This document shows positions 35,280 to 46,981 of a stretch of 64,000 bases of DNA, in pieces. The position numbers were made by a program, and so were the translations under genes. The first letter of the stretch is position 1, and each line of letters starts with the position of its first letter. Source of the DNA: Cryptomeria japonica (lineage: Eukaryota > Streptophyta > Pinopsida > Cupressales > Cupressaceae); assembly GCF_030272615.1 (NCBI RefSeq), contig NC_081414.1:232231733-232295732 (forward strand). Reading direction: 5' to 3'. A model generated the notes under the pieces. It worked only from the letters and a program-made list of their open reading frames with translations, made no database searches and was not told the origin of the DNA.

Positions 35280-36919
35280 TGTAGCGTCGTAAATTGTACG
35301 TACTTGCTAGGGTGGTACAATTTCACACCTAGTTTAGCACCCGCCTCGGCGCATTTTGCATTTTGCATTGCATTTCCCCTTTAGCACTTAATTAGTCAAA
35401 TTAATTAGGTCTAAGGTTCTATTTCATCATCTCCCACATCATAAAGTTGGGCCCTTTCATTAAAGTGTGCCCCTTTCATTTTATTCCTCCTATACATCAT
35501 TTAATCAAGAACCCTAATTAGGTCCTATTTTGAACTTGGGGGCTTGATTTCGGGGGTCAAAACATCTCGAAATCACCTGTAACTTTGGGATTCGCTCTAA
35601 AATCATCATATCCGACGGCCCTGAAAATTTGGTGAAAAGTTGTTAGGACCATGGCGCCCGGCGTGCACATGGTCCCGGACATTTTTCCCAAAATTTTAGG
35701 AGCGCGATCCAATCATAAAATAAAGCTTAACCCCAAGAAATTGGTGGGATATTCAATCTCTAGGTCGGCCAAAAGTCGAAATTAAGACCTAGGGTTTCAT
35801 ATATAAGAGCTCTCTTTCTTCATTTGAAAGGATGGGAATTTTGGCTTTCGAGGACCTTCTATGCAGCGAAAGAGCAGATCTTTGAAGACTTCAATAACAT
35901 TCAACATCCATCCATCAAGCATTCATCAATTTCATTCATTTAGGGCTTGGAAGACATTGACGAACAATAGGAGATTACCGACTGAAGATTGGCTTGTACT
36001 CCTCCCTTAAGGGTTGGGTATGATTTCATGTTGTTTTCATGTCTTTGCATAAGCTTCAATATATCCTTTATTCATGCTTTAGATCACTTTGCATCTTGAT
36101 TTAGAGCATTTACATTATCATTTACAAGCAATTAGGGTTTACTTTCTAGGTTGCTCTAGTTTGCTTTCTTGCATTTAAGGACCTTGCACACACACTAGGT
36201 CTGCACACACAATACATTTTACAATACAACTTGGCTATTTATGGAGGTGGAAATCACCGAAGCGGGGGTTTGACTAAGGCAAAACCCTATATAGCCGCCC
36301 ATACCCTTTTCAGATATAAGTGCAGGTTTCGGGACTCGGACGACGCCGCAGGTGACAGATCCGGGAAAAGCAGGTCAAGATAGCACTCCACACCAAATTG
36401 CAGAGCAAAAGACCAGGACAGGGGCGTGGGGCGCCCTGGTCCTACCAGGACAGGGGCGCTGGGCGCCCTGGTCCTCCTGACAGACAGCATTTTCAGCATT
36501 TTTGACAGCTTTTTCCAAAGTGCAAAACAACAGTTTCTGGAGCAGTTTCAGGGGCAGAATCAGGACAGTGGCGCCCACGCCCCCATCCCGAACATTTTCA
36601 GTCAGATTTTAACTCCAGGTACGCATTTGCATTCTTGTCTTATCCTTGTATTTACAGCTTTCCATTGTTTAAGTTCAATTTTGCAATCTTGTCATTAGTT
36701 CATACTTGCACTTTGGGGTTAGGAATTGAACTTGCATCATTCTATCTATCATTTGCAACAAAGGAATAGAAATCCTAATAGGTAGCCCGTGGCTCTCTCT
36801 CTTCCACAAAAAGAAGTAGCCAATTGTGTGATACCTCTAGGCTCTTTCGTATTCCACAAATGTGTGATTGAAGGTGAGATTAGGGCATGTTTGCTTAGTG
36901 TCACTTTTTCCCCCACACA
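35280..36919 (+). mobile_element. Solo LTR, 1,640 bp
   Basis: Begins TGTAGCGTCG, ends ccccacaca and is flanked by a perfect GATAT duplication. No internal region is present. TATATAAG at 35800-35807 with 'gagctctctttc' after it marks a promoter, so the orientation is +. It is CpG-rich compared with its surroundings (about 35630-36600) and carries two 32-bp imperfect palindromes. It is not obviously related to the G1 or G3 LTRs apart from TGTAG. A solo LTR arises by recombination between the two LTRs of one element. Confidence 0.85.
36411..36476 (+). repeat. Two 32-bp GC-rich imperfect palindromes in tandem
   Basis: 'ccaggacaggggcg' starts at 36413 and 36445; each is followed by 'ggggcgccctggtcct' or 'gggcgccctggtcct'. 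The arms of each copy are roughly self-complementary around GGGCGCCC. A third diverged partial, 'caggacagtggcgccc', is at 36562. Confidence 0.8.
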
Positions 36920-37316
36920 GATATTACTTGAGAGAAAACAATTTACAACTCCAAAGCTCAAAGTCTTTAAAAGTGCAAAATTCTGCAGAGTTTTCATGCT
37001 TGCCAAAAAGATAAAAAAAATTGCAATAGACTCTCTTCAGTATATATAGAGAGGAGCCTTGAGAAAAAGGTAAGAGGATCCTAATTAACTTTATAAATTC
37101 TCTCAACCACCATGACTTATTCCAACTAGAGTCCTAATCTAACTCAACTTGTAGTTACTTCACATGTAATTACATTTTATAAAAATGCAAGTTAAAGTGA
37201 CACTTACAATTACAAAATTTGTTTTTACATGTAACTCTTCAAAAAATATATATATAAAATAAAGAGTAAGTGTTATGAAACACTTTTTATTCGTTTCCAT
37301 CTCTAGCCCTAAAAGA
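36920..37316. other. 3' flank of ORF B, no gene seen
   Basis: Begins with the right GATAT copy (36920-36924). On the minus strand it follows the end of ORF B and includes 'ctctctatatatac' (about 37037-37050), which might be a TATA box of a minus-strand LTR. I could not find its partner LTR near 59 kb. Confidence 0.35.
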
Positions 37317-38215
37317 CTAGAAATTGATGGATATCTGCAACCCATCAGGATCCGAACCCGTTTTATTTCTAGAAACTGCAACAGTCTTGATGATGACATC
37401 TGAATATCTAACTATTGTCTCTTTGTGTTCATCGAGAGTGGTTTGCATCTTATCAAAGAACACCTGGTAACTCACTAACTTGTTAATTGAAGCTACAACA
37501 AACTGTTATGATTCCAACTCTTGACGAAGGTTCGACATTAAGTCAACAAGAATCAAATTTTCAGTGAGCAACTCTCCATCATGACTTAAGATTTTACAAG
37601 ATATCTTGTCAAAACTAGAGATGATATCTAGCTCAGCTTCATCACTCATTTCAAGGGTGTCTTGCACATCTTTGATGAGATCCTTGATAACTAATGACTT
37701 GTTTGTCATGAGCTCTTCAAATTCTATGTATCTTTCCATGTTCAGAATTACCATGTTGTTTCATAGAATTTTCAGTTTGACTTGGTCCATCTCATGTCAA
37801 ATCTTCAAGTTTTTTTCAATTGAAACTAGATTCTAGTTGAAAGATTCCAAGGTCTGGTTCATTTTTACCTTTGCTTCTCTTACATTTCCCAAAAAGTACA
37901 ATGCTTTCTTCACCACTTGAGAACTCTAATTGATCACTTGATCTACCCAGGAATCAATTGCCTTGGCCTTTTGAGCAACTTTCTCCAATCGCCTAACAGA
38001 TTCTTCATATGTGGAAGAGGTCAATGGATCAACCTGCTTTGAATAATTTATTATTTTTTGAATTACCGTGATGAGTTGTGAATTATTCTCCTTGAGCTCA
38101 TTCTTCTTTGACAATAATTTATCATAATTCGGGATCAAATAGGCTATTGAATCTATGGCGTCATGCATGATACCTATATGTATCTTCTTCCCAAGTTCTA
38201 TCCTGGAGAGCCTGT
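37317..38215 (-). pseudogene. ORF B, C-terminal part
   Basis: Minus-strand frame that enters from the G3 insertion at 38215 and ends with TAG at 37317-37319. It is predominantly helical: IDSIAYLIPNYDKLLSKKNE, then RLEKVAQKAKAIDSW, then IEFEELMTNKSLVIKDLI. Premature stops are TAG at 37926 and four more (TAG, TGA, TGA, TAA) before the end, each one C-to-T step from CAG, CGA or CAA. There is no frameshift. It is the direct continuation of 54575-57240; the two pieces are in register once the insertion and one CCTGT copy are ignored. No known domain; it resembles the coiled-coil tail of ORF A in position and composition. Confidence 0.65.
38211..38215 (-). other. Target site duplication CCTGT, left copy
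   Basis: CCTGT before TGTATATGG at 38216 equals CCTGT at 54570-54574. It defines the exact ends of G3. Confidence 0.9.
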
Positions 38216-38969
38216 TGTATATGGTGAAAATGGATAACAATAATAACGATATTGAAAGGTTAAATGAATTCAACCACAAAACCCTAGCCTAACAATCAAC
38301 AAAGATCCACCATAACATATGAAGATTACCTAAGAAAATGCAAATCACATGAAATCACAAAGATTATACCATCACATGTCCAATAGGGTTTTGATCTCCA
38401 TTCTTCCTATCTCCATTGATCTTGCTTGATATATTTGCTCTCAGATTTTATGTGCACAAGAGCTCAACAAAGAACGGAATGTGGTTGCAAGTATGATTGT
38501 CTATGCCAAGTAGTCAATTGATCAAGTAGTTAGGGTTTGATAATGAGGGAAGCATCTCCTTATATAGAAGACACAATATGAAATGGAGGGATAAGATTAA
38601 GAGGTGTAAAAAGGAGGTCGGCTATGATTAGAGGGTAGGTAAAAGAAATAATAAAATAATGAAAGTGGTAGGTAGTGTATGAATTAAGAGATGAATGACA
38701 TGTGTCATAGGTAGAAAAGGCTAATGAATTAATTAAATAAATAAATATTTATTTAATTAATAGAAGAAGTGGGATCAATTAAATAAATTTAGGAAAATGA
38801 TAATTTAAATAAATAAATGTATTTATTTAAATGAGAAATAAGGCTAGAAGAGGATAAATGAATTAATTAAATAAATAAAGATTTATTTAATTAATAGAAG
38901 AATTAGGCTTAGATAATTAAATAAATAAAATATTTATTTAATTAGACATGACAATTTTAGGTGTCTACA
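38216..38969 (-). repeat. G3 3' LTR
   Basis: 754 bp; on the minus strand it starts TGTAGACACC and ends CCATATACA. A TATA box (CTATATAAG on the minus strand) is at 38559-38567. It differs from 53816-54569 at seven positions. Confidence 0.95.
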
Positions 38970-38983
38970 TTTTGCCCCTCTTT
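38970..38983 (-). other. G3 polypurine tract
   Basis: 'ttttgcccctcttt' on the + strand, i.e. AAAGAGGGGCAAAA on the minus strand, directly before the 3' LTR. It is the same tract as in G1. Confidence 0.85.
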
Positions 38984-39497
38984 GAGACAATGCGGCTTGT
39001 TGCGTTGTTTCAAAGAAGATAAGATGAACTGATACAGAGTTGCCCCAGAATGGGAATGATATGCCCCCTCGAGAGATTGGATGAAAATGTCTGAAAAGAT
39101 TGCAGACAATCTCTCGATAAGAAAGAAAGGCTAGAATGGATTGACCGGATAAAGTGACAAAGTCACGGGACAAAGAAGACTGACTCAAAAAATGAAGGCG
39201 AGGGCTAGGGGTAGTCTATAAGATAGACCACGGGGGAAAATACATCCTCATTGTCATCTACACATCCACAAGAGCATATTGCAGAGCGAAAATAGAGCAG
39301 GAGCAGTCAGCAGCGATGGCTTTCACTCACAGATTCGACCGCGTTCACCGATTTTAGAGGCCAGCAGAGGCAAGAGAGCCGGTAAGTACCACCAAACCTC
39401 CTCGTACTTTGACGCATTTAATTTTGTCATTAATGCATGTCGAATAGGGTAATAAATGCGCTTAGACTAGGGTCCAAAAAGTGTCAAAAAACATTTA
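38984..39497. other. G3 3' untranslated region
   Basis: Noncoding. It contains 'gagacaatgcggcttgttgc' next to the polypurine tract, the counterpart of 'gataaaccgc(a)ccgtctc' in G1. No gene seen. Confidence 0.5.
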
Positions 39498-39752
39498 GGC
39501 GCGTCTGCGTTGGTGCCAGGTGCATCTGTGTTCGCTAGGCGCGTCTATGTTTGTGCCAGGCGCGTTTATGTCTGGACCCGCGTCTGCGTCAATTGCGGCC
39601 GCGTCTGTGCTGTTCAGGCGCGTTTGTGCCAAGAAGGCACGTCTATGCAGAGCATAGGCACGTTTGTGTCGAGCAGGCACGTCTGTGTTGTTCAAGCACG
39701 TCTATGTAGTCTTTGAGCGCGTTTATGTCATGTAAGTGCATTTGCGTTTGAA
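39498..39752 (+). repeat. Tandem GCGCGTCTGTG array, G3 antisense side
   Basis: About thirteen degenerate units of 19-21 bp, such as 'aggcgcgtctgcgtt', 'aggcgcgtttatgtc', 'aggcgcgtttgtgcc', 'aggcacgtctgtgtt' and 'gagcgcgtttatgtc'. On the + strand it lies upstream of the PMD ORF (40240). The same unit in opposite orientation occurs in the gag-pol leader (51830-52150 and 53370-53710). Confidence 0.85.
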
Positions 39753-39876
39753 AAGTGTAAAGTTGCATCTTCTAGGTCAAATCGGCAGTTCTGTGATGAA
39801 CATACGCTGTCGATTGGATAAGCTGCTGAGAGGATACACTCAAGCAGGTCCTCTAGGAAGACTAGGATAGATCAAG

Positions 39877-40191
39877 GCACTTTGTGATGAACAGTGAGTA
39901 CCAAGATAGAGTACTTTGTGATGAACAGGGAGTACTAGAGTATGAGCAGCATTTTGTGATGAACAGGGAGTGCAAATGTGAGTAACACTTTGTGATGAAC
40001 AGGGAGTGTCACACACGTAGTACTTTGTGATGAATAGTGAGTACCACTAGGATAAATAGCAACACTTTGTGATAAACAGTGAGTGTCACTAGGGTAGAAG
40101 CAACACTTTGTGATGAACAGTGAGTGTCACTAGGATAGATAACCATATGCATTTAGATAGCAAGTAGCATTTTGTGATAAACAGTGAATGC
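39877..40191 (+). repeat. Eight 25-bp hairpin units with covarying arms
   Basis: Units at 39877, 39911, 39949, 39985, 40020, 40062, 40103 and 40167, all exactly 25 bp. The centre is TTGTGATGAACAGTG with rare changes. Outer 5-bp arms are GTACT/AGTAC (39911, 40020), ACACT/AGTGT (39985, 40062, 40103), GCATT/AATGC (40167), GCATT/AGTGC with one wobble (39949) and GCACT/AGTAC with one mismatch (39877). The array ends about 37 bp before the putative splice acceptor of the PMD ORF. Confidence 0.9.
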
Positions 40192-40227
40192 CACTATAAC
40201 TGACATGATTGAGTTGTTTGACTGCAG

Positions 40228-42161
40228 GAGTATTTGCTGATGCTAGAGTCACGGAAGAGATTCCCATCGACGCAGAGGTTGCGACCTGAGTTGTCGTTCG
40301 AGAACAGAGCTGCCATCGAGGAGATGGGTTTGAGACATGTATTGTATGTGCCTGAGTTTCGGGCAAACATGGGTTTGCTGACTGCGCTGGCTGAGAGATG
40401 GCACTCTGAGACGTGCACATTCCATTTGCCTATGGGTGAGATGACAGTCACCCTAGAGGATGTATACAGGATTCTGCGGGTGCAGATCGATGAGGAGCTG
40501 ATCCCATACGATCGAGATGGAGACAGGGAGGCATTGAGACGGGTATTTCAGGACCCTGGATTGGAGATGAGGGCAGGACACATGGCATGGGACACCATGA
40601 CAGCCACAGGGTTAGCATTGCCGGCAGTGATCGGAGGAGCTATCAGTGGGTTCCTATGTCCAGATAGGGCGACACGGGGATTGGCTATGGGCTGGGGGGA
40701 GCACTAGAGACGTTGATGACACAGCATACCAGATATGCCTAGGGACCGTGTGTGCTGGCACACTTGTATTACGAGCTGCATCAGTTTGTTTATCATGGAT
40801 CAGTGGGATTGGGCTGCGGAGTGACATTGCTGCAGGTATGGGCCTACGAGCATCTATCGGTTACCCAACCGATACACTTCAGGGACAGAGGTTATGGACG
40901 CAATTTTGTACATTTGTATGACATGATTACATCACAGCTGCGGATTGGCAGGCTAGAGTACTAGCAGCGAGTGATTGATGACATTGATGAGGTCATATGG
41001 AGACCATATATGGGCTGCGAGCAGTGGGAGGATGATGCAGTTGAGCTACCGTACACCTTTCGGAGCAGGTACCTGATTGGGCAGATGCCTTATGTGCTAG
41101 AGAGGCAGCTGGTAGACAGGGTTGGTCGACAGTTTGGCCGGATTCAGAGGATGCCCCGGGGATCAGGCATGTATGCCCGCACAGTCAGAGATCAGGCACA
41201 GTTTGGGCCGCTACTGTCATATGATCAGGCAGTGACTCAGCTGGTGGAGATGATACCTCTGCCTTGGGACATGTGGCCTGAGATCGAGGACGCCGGGATG
41301 GATGCAGAGTATACAACATATTGGGCAGAGCATCCATTCCCCCGATTGACAGATCCAGGAGAGGCACTGGAGGGAGATGGTGGTGGTGACAAGGATGATG
41401 GTGGAGGTGATGGGGGCCGAGGCCGATGGAGGAGGAGAGGAGTAGTTGGAGAGAGGCGAGTTGCTCCTCGGAGGGAGGGTGGAGAGGAGTGATAGGCTCG
41501 GGTGGTGAGGGGTCGCGGTGGATTGCCTTTACAGGTGCCAGCAGCACAGGGTCCCAGGAAGGTACAGATACAGGGACAGGGACAGAGATAGGTACCAGTA
41601 CAGGCATAGGGGCAGGTACAGGGGCAGGCACCCGCAGAGGAGGAGCCACAGGCAGGGGCAGAGGCAGAGGGGGTTGACCCAATGGAGGCTGAGCTGTTGG
41701 ATCTGAGAGAGATCTACTAGGGCCAGGCAGATGAGATTCAAGATCTGGAGAGGGAGAGGGATCGACTCAGGATCAGGTTCAGGGATATTGAGCGAGAGCA
41801 GGATCAAGCTATCCAGCGCTACACAGAGGCTGAGACAGCACTAAGGGCTGGGAGGCAGGCAGCAGAGGACACAGGGGCCGGATATGCCTATGTCCTACGG
41901 GCAGGAGAGGAGATAGCCTACTGGAGGGACCTCTACTATGGTGCAGTGCCAGCAGATCAGCGGGCGAGGAGCTTCCATAGACCGTCGCGTACAACGACAG
42001 CTACGGGAGGGAGCCGGAAGAGACAGGCATCGAGTGGTGGGTTTATGGGTCCTCCACCACCACCAGATAGAGGAGACATGAGGGATGATCTTGGGGCGGG
42101 TCCTTCAGGGGCTCAGATTCCACCGAAGCCAGGCAGCTCCGAGGGAGGGAGTTCATCATAG
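40228..42161 (+). pseudogene. G3 antisense ORF: plant mobile domain protein
   Basis: + strand, opposite to gag-pol. The first ATG is 40240; a good 3' splice site 'gtttgactgcag' ends at 40227 in frame, so the start may lie in an upstream exon. PMD motifs in order: LLTALAERWHSETCTFHLPM, GEMTVTLEDVYRIL, FLCPDRATRGLAMGWG, then after a one-base frameshift near 40704 LLQVWAYEHLSVTQP, CEQWEDDAVELPY and ERQLVDRVGRQFGR. A Gly/Gln/Pro-rich linker follows, then a coiled coil (LERERDRLRIRFRDIEREQD) and a Pro-rich end at TAG 42159. About 640 codons. Premature stops: 40740 (from a Trp codon), 40962, 41490, 41493, 41589, 41607 and 41718. A PMD protein related to MAIN/MAIL families; its role in the element is unknown. 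Confidence 0.85.
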
Positions 42162-43810
42162 CCTTAGAGGGCTCCCTATGTATCAGTTTTGTACCATTTT
42201 TGTATTGTAGACACCTGCGGGTGCTTTTGTAGCCATATGATTTTGACATCATTGTATCATGACACTTTTGATTATATATATGAGATGATTCATCTTTGCG
42301 GCAGCTATATGCATGTGTACCTATGTGATGAGATGTTCTTATGTGATGCTTATGATATGGATGCAAATATGTATGTAATGCAATGCAATATTTTTGTTCT
42401 TTTATGTTTTATATGTGTATGTCAATGCAAATGTAAACGTATGAAGTGCAGATGAATATGATAATGCAAATGATTATTGTGCTAACAGGTGTTGTGTGCA
42501 GGATGTGATGCAGTTGTGATATCTATATGTATGTATGAAATGTTTATATGTGGTAATGCAGGTGAAACTAGATGAAATGCAAATATTTTTGGTGTGTCAT
42601 TATACTCAGTCATGTGATAGCAGGCTACGCGGACTCGAATAGGATGATGGAAGTCAATCAAGAAAGGGGGATGGAAGACAGAAGATATGAAAGTGAAAAA
42701 GGTTCTTGTGTGTTATCATCATTGAGCTTTATTATGGCAAGTAGGTTATGACAATCGAGGCATATGTTCGACCCAGAAAGTCATTGTACCTGTTTGCATG
42801 GAGATAAGACAGTCATAAACAAGGAATGCCCCAGTTCACACTAGACTCACAGTGTCCTCATATCCTTAGACAATTCATAGCATTACTAAGAGACAATCCA
42901 CAGACAGCAAATACAAATAGGTGACGATACCCCATCCTCGCCTTTCTAGTCAAAGACATCCTGGAGATAGAATCTCTAGTCAAAGACATCTCGGAAAAGC
43001 TAAAAGACATGTCACCAAAAAAGATGAAATCAAAAGAAAACCAAGACTCGACACCAAAATCCACTGTAGTCCTCAAGTTTAGTGTCTCTTGCCACTTGTA
43101 TAAGTCTTATTTGATTGTGGTCACAATGTTTACTTTCACAGAAAGGATAGATAGCACTGAACCATAATGTTGTCTGAGTCTGTTGAAGGATTTGATTTGT
43201 TGAAGCCCATTGTTGCTGTTGTGTCTTATCTGAAACTGACTGAATCCATGAAACTGATACTTTATTGCGGAGAATACGAAACTTTATTGTGGATCTGTGA
43301 TGCAAATGCTGCTTTATTGCGGATTGTGCCCGGACAGACTAAAGAAAGCTGGAAGAAACTGTACTCCTCGAAACATGTGATGCTCTCAGTTCCACACCCA
43401 TCACTAGATGTAGGATTTGCCTTAGCCACAGATAGGATCTGATTTATTATGGATTGAAAGGGAGGTTTATTAGGAATGGCTAACCAATCTTGGGTAAATC
43501 AATAACAAGCCATGATGGGAATAGGTAAGTTTATTATGAACTAATAGGTTGTGAGTGTGTGCAAAATGAAAGGATGGAAGTAAATCCTGAAGGAGGGAGG
43601 AGCAATGTCTCTATGCATGGTGTTGGTGACCCAGTTTTCACCATGGTACTTGCCCAGGGCGCCATCGAAGTGGTTTTCACCATTGGACGAAATTATTTCT
43701 CTTTACTTTTTTCGATTTTTCATTTTTTTAATTTTTTTTTTTTTTTTTTTTTTTTTGTATTTTTGAAATTTTTTTTTTTTGTATTTTCTGAATTAGGATA
43801 CTCTTAAGAG
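42162..43810. other. Spacer between G3 antisense ORF and pol
   Basis: No believable gene. 42190-42620 is rich in atg-containing words ('atgcaaatatgtatgtaatg'). A run of 25 T lies at 43732-43756 with a second T-rich run to 43781. The two transcription units of G3 converge here. Confidence 0.6.
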
Positions 43811-45297
43811 CTATGTGTAGAACCTGCGAAGGTGCATGCTATTGATAGGATCCTCCAAAGGTTCACCTTCTGTAGTTGAGAGCTGATATGCACCAGATCC
43901 ATATGTTGTTGTAATAATGTAGGGACCAAGCTAGTTTAGTTCGAACTTGCCCTTCTTCTCTCTGTCTTGTTGATTTTTAGGATTTTCTCTGAGGACTAAG
44001 TCACCTACCTCAAATGTGTGAGGCTTGACCTTGTGATTGTAGCTGCGACTCATTCGTTGTTGGTAAGCCTTGAGATGACTATAAGCAGTTTGTCTCGTTC
44101 ATCCAATAGTTCCAGCTCTTGTAAGCGAGAGACCCTGTAGTCTTCATCACTGATGATGTTTTGCAAAGAGACCCGTAAAGAGGGTAACTCGACCTCGATA
44201 GGCAAGATGGCTTCAAAACCATAGACTAGTAAATAGGGTGTAGCTCCTGTAGGTGTACGGACGCTTGTGCAGTAGGCCCAAAGTGCAGGATTAAGTTGAA
44301 TATGCCAATTACGACCAGCATCATCGACTGTCTTCTTTAGGATTTTAAGGATTGTTTTGTTAGATGCCTCAGCTTGGCCATTACCTTGGGAGTAATATGG
44401 TGTGGAGAAACGATGAGAGATATGGAAGTGGTCACAGAGTTCACGAACATCCTGATTTTTGAAGGGACGCCCGTTATCAGTGATAATGGAAACAAGAATA
44501 CCGTATCGACAAATGATATAGTTGAGGATGAATGTAGCAATCTGTTTTCCAGTAACTTGTGTAAGAGGCACGGCTTCAATCCATTTTGTAAAATACTCTA
44601 TGGCAGTGATAATGAATTTATGACCATTGGAAGAAGGAGGGTGAATCTTGCTTATGAGATCGAGTCCCCACTGACAAAAGGGCCAAGGAGACGCAAGTGG
44701 TTGAAGTTCTTGTGCTGGCGCATGTATGAGATCTCCATGAATTTGACATTGCTTACATTTCTTGACAAACTGATATGAGTTTTTCTCCATATTGGGCCAG
44801 TACTATCCAGTCCTGATGAGTTTCTTGGCCAAGGTAGGACCACTAGCATGTGGACCACATATCCCTTCATGCACTTCCCGTAACGCAACCTGAGCTTCGT
44901 CGCTTTCTAAACATCTAAGAAGAGTGCCATCTAGACCTCGCCGGTATAGGATATCAGCTAAAATGACATATCAAGAGGATTGGCGGATGAAAGTGCGATG
45001 TTGGTTATTTGATAGATCAGGAGGTAAAGTATTGTCTCGTAGGTATGTGAAAATGGAACCATATAACTGGGATTCGGGACCGACAATGCATATCATCTCA
45101 GTAGGCATTATCTCATATGAAGGGACCAAAAGGTTATCCACCAAGAACTCATAGCGGGTCTCGTTTGGAGGTAAATCAATTAATGAAGCAATTGTAGCCA
45201 TGGCATCTGCGGCTCGATTCTGTTCTCTTAGTATCTGCTCAAAGTCTATCTTTGTGAAGTGTTGTTTCAGATCATCCACTAGTTGTTTATAAGGCAT
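43811..45297 (-). pseudogene. G3 integrase
   Basis: Minus strand, ending MHLRRFYT with TAG 43811-43813. It starts in the RNase H tail (MPYKQLVDDLKQHF). The zinc domain is complete: HEGICGPH ... CKQC. The core keeps WGLDLISKIH, SIITDNGRPF and GNGQAEASNK, the D-D-E residues. The C-terminal KVKPHTFEVGDLVLRENP lies in another frame after an indel near 44098. Stops: TGA near 44971, TAG near 44805 and one TAG in the C-terminus. No chromodomain. Confidence 0.85.
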
Positions 45298-45375
45298 TAA
45301 CTTTTCATCTTTTGTCTGGTAATCATCAGTTGCTTGACGGATGACAAGTTGGGAGTCCCCAAAAACACGAAGTTC

Positions 45376-46951
45376 CTAGATCTTCCATTGAACTGCAATT
45401 CGTAATCCTGTTGTTAATGCCTCATATTCTGCTATATTGTTAGTGCAAGGAAATGATAAGCGGTATGATTTTGGTATAGAATCCCCTTGAGGAGTTATAA
45501 AGAGGATGCCAGCTCCTGCCCCATGCTGTGTATATGAGCCGTCAAAGTATAGTTGCCATGGTTTTGCATGTGACATTGTCAAAATGGATTCATCTGGAAA
45601 TTCTGAACTTAGAGGAAAATCATCTAGCATGGGAGCATCTGCTAATTGATCTGCAATGGCTTGTCCTTTTATTGTTTTTTCTGTCCACATACTCGATGTC
45701 GAATTCACTCAGTATCATTACCCATTTGGCCAGGCACCCAGTAAGTGTTGCCTTATTGAGAAGGTATTTCAACGGATCTATCCTTGCAACTAACTTTGTC
45801 TTATGAGTAAGCATGTAATGTCATAATTTCTGTGAAGCAAAGACCATAGCAAGACATGCGCACTCAATTGGTGTGTAGTTTAGCTCGTATCCCACCAATG
45901 TGCGACTGATATAGTATACTGCTTTTTCCTTGCCTTCAGCGATTTGTTGCACTAAGAGTGCCCCCAGTGCTGTTGGAGTAGCTGATATGTATAGTAGCAG
46001 TGGTTGATCTAGAACTAGTGGCATCAGAACTGGCAGATTTAGAAGATAATCTTTGAGCGTCTGGAAAGCCTGTTGACAGTTGTCATCCCATTTGAATTTG
46101 ATGTTTTTATGTAGCAGGTGCTGAAAAGGATTACACTTATCTGCCAATTGTGCTATGAATCTTCGGATGGACTGGAGTCTGCCTTGTAAGGATCGAACTT
46201 GATTGATATTTCTTGGTGGTTGCATTTCCAAGATAGCTTTGACTTTTGCTGGATCCGCTTCAATTCCTCTTTTGGATACAATGAATCCTAGGAGCTTCCC
46301 AGAGGTTACTCCAAAGACACATTTCTTAGGGTTTAATCTTACTTTGTATTTTTCCAACCGATCAAAGGCAACTGAAAGTATGTCCAAATGCGTATTTCTG
46401 TCTATTGATTTGACCAAGAGATCGTCAACATAATCTTCCATAGTTACATGCATGAGATCATGAAAGATAGTAGTCATGGCTCTTTGATATGTAGCACCTG
46501 CATTCTTTAGCCCGAAAGGCATGACATTCCAGCAGAAAGTTCCCCATGGACAAGTAAATGTTGTTTTATGTTGATCCTCGGGTGTGATCTTTATTTGATT
46601 ATAACCAGAGAATCCATCCATTAATGATAGCATTTCATGACCTGCTGTGAGATCAACAATCAAGTCAATGTTTGGTAATGGGAAGTCATCCTTGGGACAA
46701 GCTTTGTTGATGTCTCTGAAATCTATGCAAATTCTGATGCTGCGATCTGGTTTACTTACAGGTACCAAGTTAGAGATCCACTCACGATAATCAATTGGGC
46801 GTATGAATCCGACATCGAGTAATTTCTCAAGTTCTGCTTTGACTAGTAATGCCACTTGTGGATGCATTTTTCTTAATTTCTGTTTTACTGGTTTTGCCCC
46901 CGGTTTGACCGTCAGATGATGCATTACCAAATCTAGATCCAATCCAGGCAT
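45376..46951 (-). pseudogene. pol: G3 reverse transcriptase and RNase H
   Basis: Begins MPGLDLDLVMHHLTVKPGAK. RT motifs: LVPVSKPDRSIRICIDFRDI, MDGFSGYNQIKI, FCWNVMPFGLKNAGAT and an intact YVDDLL catalytic box near 46425. 376 codons are open to TGA 45821 (a Leu-Arg-His position). RNase H keeps LYFDGSYTQHGAGAG and NIAEYEALT; the third motif GDSQLV lies past TAG 45376. An extra A in an A-run near 45675 shifts the frame between the RT connection and RNase H. Confidence 0.9.
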
Positions 46952-46981
46952 ATCATCATATGACCAGGCGAAGTTGATTTG

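Noticed and set aside
39877-40191. Regular 25-bp repeats with 9-39 bp spacers, CRISPR-like at first sight
   Set aside because: Plant retrotransposon context, spacers variable and partly similar, covarying arms, no cas genes.
41185-41682. Proline-rich minus-strand ORF opposite the PMD linker
   Set aside because: Mirror of the Gly/Gln-rich low-complexity linker of the PMD ORF.
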